From: Bacteroidia bacterium
GTDB taxonomy: Bacteria; Bacteroidota; Bacteroidia; Bacteroidales; Marinilabiliaceae
Assembly (NCBI GenBank): GCA_030526155.1
Contig: JAUNDI010000017.1
Span: 1 to 49,564 of the forward strand
Direction of reading: 5' to 3'
DNA length: 49,564 nt
The notes under the pieces are model-generated. The model saw only the letters and a list, made by a program, of their open reading frames with translations. It did no database searches and had not been told where the DNA came from. Shown here one piece after another: positions 44,309-49,564 of this stretch; the stretch's first letter is position 1; every line of letters begins with the position of its first letter. The position numbers were made by a program, and so were the translations under genes.

Positions 44309-45166
44309 ATGGAGTTAGGGATGCAGCGTCGTACTGAGCTGCTTCTCGGTAAGGATAATTTGGAAAAGTTGCAAGCGGCACGTGTGCTCATCTTCGGTCT
44401 TGGAGGTGTGGGTTCTTGGGCCGCCGAGGCTCTCGTGCGTAGCGGAGTAAGAAATCTTACTATAGTCGATAGCGACCGCGTTTGCGTGACTAACTGTAAT
44501 CGCCAGCTTATGGCTACAAGTAAGACTATCGGACAGGTCAAGGTGGAGGCTCTGCGTGAACGTCTCTTGGAGATTAACCCTGATGCGAATATCGTAGCTT
44601 ATCAGAAGATATATGAGGCTGAAACGGCCGACGAGTTCCATATGGAGGAGTACGACTATATCATCGATGCTATCGATTCGCTTAAGGATAAGGCCGACTT
44701 GATTCTTCGTGCTACATCTCTGCCAGAGCATATCTCTTTCGTCTCTTCTATGGGGGCTGCTCTTAGACGCGACCCTTTTATGATAAGAAGGGCTGAGTTT
44801 TGGAATGTTAAGGGCGATCCTCTTGCTCGTGCTTTGCGTAAAAAGTTTAAGCACAATAAGACTAGCCCTAAGCGAAAGTTCCAATGTGTCTATAGCGAGG
44901 AACAGCCTATGGAGAACATGGGTGTAAATAAGGCCTGTGGTACTGGCGGCTGTCTCTGTCCTAAAGCAAAATTGCTAAGCGGAGAGAGAGGTACAGATAC
45001 TGCCGTGTACGATGCACCAGGCGATCAGCGCCTCGTGGAGCATGAGTGGTGTTCGGTAAAGGCTCAAATTAATGGCTCACTTTGTCATATCACTGCTTCT
45101 TTCGGTATGGCTATAGCGGGTATCATTATTAATGATATCGTTGATAATCAACCTAAGAGACGATAA
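44309..45166 (+). CDS. tcdA: tRNA threonylcarbamoyladenosine dehydratase
   Basis: ATP-dependent enzyme that cyclises t6A37 in tRNAs to ct6A. 285 residues from the ATG at 44309 (an ATG at 44321 is also possible; an upstream TTG is unlikely). It is an E1-like ThiF/MoeB fold: nucleotide loop GLGGVGSWAAEALVRSG near residue 28, DSDRVCVTNCNRQLMA, DAIDSLKDK and the C-terminal HITASFGMAIAGIIIND. The MNKACGTGGCLC-type segment (VNKACGTGGCLCPK) with three cysteines near 215 is more Cys-rich than I expect for the family. It has its own terminator. Confidence 0.92.
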   Translation: MELGMQRRTELLLGKDNLEKLQAARVLIFGLGGVGSWAAEALVRSGVRNLTIVDSDRVCVTNCNRQLMATSKTIGQVKVEALRERLLEINPDANIVAYQKIYEAETADEFHMEEYDYIIDAIDSLKDKADLILRATSLPEHISFVSSMGAALRRDPFMIRRAEFWNVKGDPLARALRKKFKHNKTSPKRKFQCVYSEEQPMENMGVNKACGTGGCLCPKAKLLSGERGTDTAVYDAPGDQRLVEHEWCSVKAQINGSLCHITASFGMAIAGIIINDIVDNQPKRR

Positions 45167-45193
45167 AATATTAGTCATCATAACCTATTTAAG

Positions 45194-45237
45194 TAATATC
45201 TCGGGGCTGTTTCCAACCTCGAGATATTATATTTTTA
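45194..45237 (+). terminator. Terminator after tcdA
   Basis: The stem AATATCTCGGGG pairs with CCTCGAGATATT (one G-U pair) and leads into TATTTTTAT. Confidence 0.8.
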
Positions 45238-45289
45238 TGACATAATGACGTTTTTTTTCTCTAAGTTTCCATTTTTCCATAAACTGATA

Positions 45290-45297
45290 TATTTTTG
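45290..45297 (+). promoter_or_regulatory. Promoter -7 element for nhaA
   Basis: TATTTTTG matches TAnnTTTG. Start near 45304 leaves a leader of about 75 bases, longer than most here, containing a small TTAGG/CCTAA hairpin (45314-45330). Confidence 0.5.
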
Positions 45298-45379
45298 CAT
45301 CGTTTTACTACTCATTAGGTTATATTCCTAACTATAATAGACAAAACAGAATATTTAGAATCAAATTGTATCAACTTAA

Positions 45380-46810
45380 ATGGAAAAGTCTACTACACAC
45401 AAAAAACGTCGTCATGTCTTCCTAGAGAAGGCTTTCGAGAAACCATTTAGAACCTTTGAGCGAATTTCTTCAAATGGTGGTTTGACATTGTTATTCGTCG
45501 GTACTATCGCTCTTATTTGGGCCAATAGTCCGCTTCAAGAACTTTACACTTATCTAGTCGAGGAGTTTCATGTATCTATCGATCTACATTCTGATATAGG
45601 TGGCTTCGGAGTAGGTATGCACTCTATACATTGGATTAATGATGGTCTTATGACCCTCTTCTTCCTCATGGCCGGACTTGAGATTAAGCGAGAGATGCTT
45701 GCCGGTGAGCTCTCGGATTTTAAGCAGGCTATCCTCCCTATCTTCGCCGCTGCTGGCGGTATGTTAGTGCCTATTCTCATCTACAAGTGTTTCTCTATAG
45801 GTATGGATGATGCTGTAGTGCATGGTTGGGGTATCCCTATGGCTACAGATATCGCCTTCTCTATTGGTATCCTCAGCTTGCTAGGTAATAGAGTGCCACT
45901 ATCTCTTAAGGTATTCCTTACAGCGCTTGCTATCGTGGACGACCTTGGTGGCGTGCTCGTCATAGCGCTATTCTATACATCGCAGATCAATTTTACATAC
46001 CTCTTCATAGCATTGGCACTCTTTGGCGTAATATCAGTGCTCAACCTCGTATTTAATGTCGAGAAGCTTTCGCCATATCTTATCATAGGTTGCTTCATTT
46101 GGTACTTCATGCTTCAGAGTGGTATTCACTCTACCATCGCTGGCGTTCTCGTAGCTATCGCTACACCTCTACGTCCTCGTGTTACATCTACAGTGTTTAT
46201 TGATGGTATCAAGGAGGTACTCCCTACTCTTACCGAACTTAAGGTGGGTAATAAAGAGGGCCGATACACTACAGTAGTACTTAGCCAAGAGCAGATGGCT
46301 GGTGTACACGCTATCCACGAACTTGTAAAGAATATCCAGTCGCCTCTACAATACCTAGAGCAACGTCTTCATGAGGTTGTAAACTACGTGGTACTTCCTC
46401 TTTTCGCTCTCGCAAATAGTGGTGTTATAGTGTACAACTATGCCTCTGATGTTCAGCCAGAGCTATTCTCTATAGTTACCGTAGCTATTGCAGCCAGCCT
46501 CTTTGTGGGTAAGACAATAGGTATTACTCTATTCTCTTGGTTTGCTGTAAAACTCGGACTAGCAGAGAAGCCTAAGGGAAGTTCATGGCATACCATGATG
46601 GGCATCGCTATGATAGGTGGTATCGGTTTCACCATGTCTCTCTTCATAGCTTCGTTGGCTTTCTCAGATCCTAATGTATTGACACAAGCTAAGCTTGGTA
46701 TCTTTATTGGTTCTACATTAGCTGGTGTTTGTGGTTACTTCTACCTCAGATACTCTCTCGCTAGAGACGAGAAGAACTATGCTCATATCAAGAGTGAAGA
46801 GCAAGAGTAA
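45380..46810 (+). CDS. nhaA: Na+/H+ antiporter NhaA
   Basis: Electrogenic exchange of internal Na+ for external H+ at the inner membrane. 476 residues with twelve helices. The ion-site aspartates D187 and D188 are in ALAIVDDLGGV; WINDGLMTLFFLMAGLEIKRE and MATDIAFSIGIL are family signatures. Compared with the 388-residue E. coli protein it has a longer cytoplasmic loop (about residues 270-330, with VGNKEGRYTTVVLSQEQM), as usual in Bacteroidota. The charged N-terminus (HKKRRHVFLEKAF) is also extended. Own promoter upstream. Confidence 0.95.
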   Translation: MEKSTTHKKRRHVFLEKAFEKPFRTFERISSNGGLTLLFVGTIALIWANSPLQELYTYLVEEFHVSIDLHSDIGGFGVGMHSIHWINDGLMTLFFLMAGLEIKREMLAGELSDFKQAILPIFAAAGGMLVPILIYKCFSIGMDDAVVHGWGIPMATDIAFSIGILSLLGNRVPLSLKVFLTALAIVDDLGGVLVIALFYTSQINFTYLFIALALFGVISVLNLVFNVEKLSPYLIIGCFIWYFMLQSGIHSTIAGVLVAIATPLRPRVTSTVFIDGIKEVLPTLTELKVGNKEGRYTTVVLSQEQMAGVHAIHELVKNIQSPLQYLEQRLHEVVNYVVLPLFALANSGVIVYNYASDVQPELFSIVTVAIAASLFVGKTIGITLFSWFAVKLGLAEKPKGSSWHTMMGIAMIGGIGFTMSLFIASLAFSDPNVLTQAKLGIFIGSTLAGVCGYFYLRYSLARDEKNYAHIKSEEQE

Positions 46811-47209
46811 TAGTCACAATATATCGAAATAAGATAGAGCTCAATAGTGCGAAGTGTATATAGGTTGAAATCTCATGTCCTAACCCCAAATGGCCCGCAC
46901 GCAACGACCTAGAATACCAACACTCCCTCGAATTGGGCTCCCGAAGAATAAGAAAGCAGCACTAAGTTTTCTCAGTGCTGCCTTTTTTTATCAATAAGGC
47001 CCTTCCCTTTAAGGGAGGGTTTAAAACTTTCGTCCACTCAAATCAAACTTCTTGATCTATAGGTCAATATTTCATATCGTAATCACATTAGCCGGAAATT
47101 TAATCTATCCATATTTTAATACGACAAAGTAAATATTCTCACCTATTCCTCAACTCAATCATAGCCTTATGTGCCTTCTCATTCGTTCAACCAATGTCTT
47201 CTTATAGTC
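46811..47209. other. 399-base intergenic region
   Basis: Between nhaA and the convergent symporter gene. It contains a terminator at 46956-46989 and a GC-rich palindromic stretch with CCCTTTAAGGG near 47007-47017. No coherent reading frame, tRNA or recognisable RNA was seen in the rest. Confidence 0.6.
46956..46989 (+). terminator. Terminator downstream of nhaA
   Basis: GCAGCACT (46956-46963) pairs with AGTGCTGC (46974-46981), with two further inner pairs, followed by CTTTTTTT. It is 145 bases past the nhaA stop. Confidence 0.8.
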
Positions 47210-48133
47210 CTATTTTAACCTTCTAAATATCTGTGCAGCAATACTCCCCGAGACATTATGCCAAACCGAAAATATCGCTCCTGGAACAGCCGACATTGGA
47301 AACAGTGCAAAATGTGTCGTCGCCAATGATGTAGCCAATCCTGAGTTCTGCATACCAACCTCAATAGCTATAGCAGTCCGCTTTGTATGTTCTATGCCAA
47401 GCAATGATGCCAACCCATACCCCAAGCCAAGTCCCAATACATTGTGCAATATAACCACAACTCCCACCAAGAGGCTGCACGATAAGATATTCTCAGCATT
47501 ATGCGATACCACAACGCCAATAATCACAGCAATAGCCAGTGTAGAACCCAACGGTAAATATGGCATAACGCGATCTGTCAGCGAACGAAAATAGTGTCTA
47601 ACGATAAATCCCAATACAATAGGCAATATTACCACTTGCACTATACTCATCAGCATCCCCAATGCATCAACATCCACCTCATGCCCGGCAAGTAGCAACA
47701 CAAGAGCTGGCGTAACTATTGGAGCCAACAGAGTAGAAACACCAGTCATCGCTACACTAAGAGCAATGTCGCCACCAGCCAAGTAACACATCACATTACT
47801 AGCCGTTCCCCCAGGGCAACAACCCACCAACATAACGCCAATGGCCAACTCAGTAGGCAACGAGAGCGCCACACATAGTCCCCACGCAAGCATAGGCATC
47901 ACTAGGAATTGTGCCAACTCACCAACTATAATATCGCGCGGATGCTGAATGACAGGCAAGAAATCAGATGGACGTATAGTTAGCCCCATGCCAAACATCA
48001 CAATGCCCAGCAATGGCGTAATAGTCGATGTCCTAATCCAAATAAACGACTCAGGCACAAACAGACTCACCAAAGCCACTGCAGCCACAATCAGTGTAAT
48101 GTGACTAGCAATCCAATTAGCCATCTTAATCAT
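47210..48133 (-). CDS. Bile acid:sodium symporter family (BASS) transporter
   Basis: 307 residues (a second ATG at 48124 is possible), nine to ten membrane helices. The two BASS sodium-site signatures are clear: GCCPGGTASNVMCYLAGGD near residue 105 and EVGMQNSGLATSLA near 265. Despite the family name, bacterial members carry bile acids, pyruvate, pantoate or other organic anions with Na+; the substrate is unknown. It follows the serine dehydratase gene on the same strand after 72 bases with no promoter seen between, so co-transcription is likely, and a link to pyruvate or serine handling is plausible. Confidence 0.9.
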   Translation of the reverse strand: MIKMANWIASHITLIVAAVALVSLFVPESFIWIRTSTITPLLGIVMFGMGLTIRPSDFLPVIQHPRDIIVGELAQFLVMPMLAWGLCVALSLPTELAIGVMLVGCCPGGTASNVMCYLAGGDIALSVAMTGVSTLLAPIVTPALVLLLAGHEVDVDALGMLMSIVQVVILPIVLGFIVRHYFRSLTDRVMPYLPLGSTLAIAVIIGVVVSHNAENILSCSLLVGVVVILHNVLGLGLGYGLASLLGIEHTKRTAIAIEVGMQNSGLATSLATTHFALFPMSAVPGAIFSVWHNVSGSIAAQIFRRLK

Positions 48134-48205
48134 TCTACTACCTGTAAATCTTTATTAGATGTTAGCTTACTAATGTCCCAGCTATGTAAAGCACCTTTTA
48201 GAATA

Positions 48206-49408
48206 TCAAATATTAAACTCCTTTGCCAAGCCACCTTCACTTGTCTCCTTGTATAGCGAAGGGATATCATGACCGGTCTGTTTCATTACAGCTACAACCT
48301 TATCATACGATACGCGGTGCTGTCCGTCAGAGAATGTCGAGAAAATATTAGCGTCAAGCGCGCGTACCGCAGCCATGGCATTTCTCTCTATACATGGTAC
48401 CTGTACCAATCCGCATATCGGGTCGCATGTTAGCCCAAGATGGTGCTCTAGTCCCATCTCCGCCGCATACTCTACTTGCGTTATACTTCCGCCAAAGAGC
48501 TGGTTCGCTGCAGCCGCAGCCATTGCACATGCAACACCTACTTCGCCTTGGCAACCTACCTCAGCTCCCGAAATAGATGCATTCTGCTTAGCTACATTAC
48601 CAAAGAGACCGGCCGTCGCAATAGCTCTTTTAATGCGCATATCAGAGAAATCCTTGCTCTTTTGCAAATGGTACAATACCGAAGGCAATACACCGCAAGA
48701 GCCACATGTAGGAGCTGTAACAATCATACCACCCGAGGCATTCTGCTCGCTAACCGCCAATGCGTAGGCAAATACCAATCCTCTATTACGTAAGTTATCT
48801 TGGTACCCTTTGGCCTTGATATAATATGTAGCCGCCTTGCGACGCAGATGTAGTTGCCCTGGTAGTACACCCTCAGCATCTAGACCTGCCTCTACGGCTC
48901 TCTTCATCGTGGTCCATACTTCATCAAGGTAGTCCCAAATATCAGCCCCTTCGCACCTCTCTACATACTCCCAAAATGAGTGCCCAGTATCTGTGCACCA
49001 CTGCATTATATCCTTTATTGTATTGAGGTCATAGACATCTGGAGTCTCACAGGTATTACCATTATCCTCGGCTAATGCACCACCACCAATGCTATATACA
49101 GTCCACTCATCTATAATATTACCTTGCGAATCAAGACCACAAAATGTCATACCATTTGTATGGAAGGGCTTTACAATATCTGGTCGCCATACAATTTCCA
49201 CTTTAGCCTTTGGCTCGAGAACATCAAGTATCGTCTTGTCTGTAAGGTGCCCCCTACCCGTTGCTGCAAGTGAGCCATAGAGTGTTACCCTATACTCTGA
49301 TGCATCAGGGCAACGTTCAAGGAATATCTCCGCCGCCTTACGTGGACCCATAGTGTGACTTGATGATGGACCAATGCCAATGCGGAATAGTTCTTTAAGA
49401 GACTTCAT
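48206..49408 (-). CDS. sdaA: L-serine dehydratase, single-chain iron-sulfur type
   Basis: Converts L-serine to pyruvate and ammonia with a [4Fe-4S] cluster. 400 residues with the beta and alpha domains in one chain: N-terminal GIGPSSSHTMGP, then the catalytic part with APTCGSCGVLPS and CDPICGLVQVPCIERN. C286, C328 and C339 match in spacing (42 and 11) the three protein cluster ligands Cys343, Cys385 and Cys396 of the Legionella enzyme. The chain ends in KEFNI with no C-terminal Cys tail, unlike the Legionella enzyme. Serine breakdown to pyruvate can feed the acetate pathway at the other end of the window. Confidence 0.94.
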   Translation of the reverse strand: MKSLKELFRIGIGPSSSHTMGPRKAAEIFLERCPDASEYRVTLYGSLAATGRGHLTDKTILDVLEPKAKVEIVWRPDIVKPFHTNGMTFCGLDSQGNIIDEWTVYSIGGGALAEDNGNTCETPDVYDLNTIKDIMQWCTDTGHSFWEYVERCEGADIWDYLDEVWTTMKRAVEAGLDAEGVLPGQLHLRRKAATYYIKAKGYQDNLRNRGLVFAYALAVSEQNASGGMIVTAPTCGSCGVLPSVLYHLQKSKDFSDMRIKRAIATAGLFGNVAKQNASISGAEVGCQGEVGVACAMAAAAANQLFGGSITQVEYAAEMGLEHHLGLTCDPICGLVQVPCIERNAMAAVRALDANIFSTFSDGQHRVSYDKVVAVMKQTGHDIPSLYKETSEGGLAKEFNI

Positions 49409-49433
49409 TTAGGTTGTTGTTTTATTGTTATGG

Positions 49434-49441
49434 CAAATGTA
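49434..49441 (-). promoter_or_regulatory. Promoter -7 element for sdaA
   Basis: Read on the minus strand the bases are TACATTTG, an exact TAnnTTTG match, 26 bases before the ATG at 49408. No clear -33 box. Confidence 0.5.
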
Positions 49442-49468
49442 CTATTTATTGGTGAACAACAGCACGAA

Positions 49469-49496
49469 CGCCTCCCTTACTTTACCAAAGGAGGCG
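49469..49496. other. Hairpin upstream of sdaA
   Basis: CGCCTCC(C)TT pairs with AAAGGAGGCG around an 8-nt loop, with one bulged C. There is no T-run on either side, so it is either a weak terminator for a gene beyond the window or a protein or RNA structural site. Confidence 0.35.
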
Positions 49497-49564
49497 AAAT
49501 ATTTTAGTCCTCAATCAGCATGCAATATTACTACACGAAATACCCCTTGTCAATACTTGGGGAT

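Noticed and set aside
45314-45330. Leader hairpin before nhaA as a sodium riboswitch
   Set aside because: A five-base stem in a 75-base leader does not resemble the Na+-I or other known riboswitch structure.
46997-47022. GC-rich palindrome with CCCTTTAAGGG as an attachment site or mobile-element end
   Set aside because: No partner copy, integrase or transposase is present in the window.
1-49564. CRISPR array, insertion sequence or phage genes
   Set aside because: No regularly spaced short repeats, transposase-like proteins or phage structural proteins were found on either strand.

Overview
This window comes from the chromosome of a Bacteroidales bacterium (phylum Bacteroidota). The sequence basis is the many -7 elements of the form TAnnTTTG, one or two with a TTTG -33 box 19-20 bp upstream, the near absence of Shine-Dalgarno sequences, and the gene families present: S9B dipeptidyl peptidase, Bacteroidota-type LptD, SPOR lipoprotein, a SusR-like membrane regulator beside a GH31 glycosidase, and a DUF4491 protein. 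I cannot fix the family or genus from this window.

Layout. 0.1-2.5 kb: pta-ackA (acetate/ATP). 2.6-6.9 kb: a 1422-residue BcrAD/HgdC-type activase fused to DUF2229-like and dehydratase-like regions. 6.9-13.7 kb: a secreted unknown, cysK (minus strand), dipeptidyl peptidase IV, a SPOR lipoprotein, a TPR protein and a split chromate-transporter pair. 13.7-21.1 kb: lptD, a second 1425-residue activase paralogue and a small O6-alkylguanine transferase. 21.4-25.6 kb: trmD, an M18 aminopeptidase, a tandemly duplicated tRNA-Gly/tRNA-Leu pair and gltX. 25.7-26.7 kb: an AbiE-type antitoxin/nucleotidyltransferase pair with its own promoter. 26.8-32.6 kb: a six-gene run, xseA, MORN protein, DnaQ-like exonuclease, FAH hydrolase, tatC, mnmE.

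32.6-39.1 kb differs from both flanks: more CTG, GCC and ATC codons, genes packed with 1-4 base overlaps, all on the plus strand, and four broken genes (an unrecognised fragment, an esterase, a sugar-nucleotide reductase half and an AlkD-like gene) among intact ones (nitrilase-family protein, azlCD, lincosamide-type nucleotidyltransferase, DUF4491, MazG-like, ZIP, HD, TauE). I read it as an acquired, decaying gene block. After it, 39.2-44.1 kb holds a SusR-like sensor/AraC regulator and a GH31 glycosidase, with repeated TTTCAACAT motifs between them. 44.3-49.4 kb holds tcdA, nhaA, a BASS-family symporter and L-serine dehydratase (the last two on the minus strand).

Most notable: the two giant activase fusions. 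Each carries two ATPase domains, and in each domain a Cys pair is spaced exactly 39 residues, the spacing of the [4Fe-4S] ligands in the homodimeric activator HgdC. This suggests a single-chain pseudo-dimer that holds one cluster. No separate dehydratase subunits lie in the window. No CRISPR array, insertion sequence, rRNA or origin was seen.
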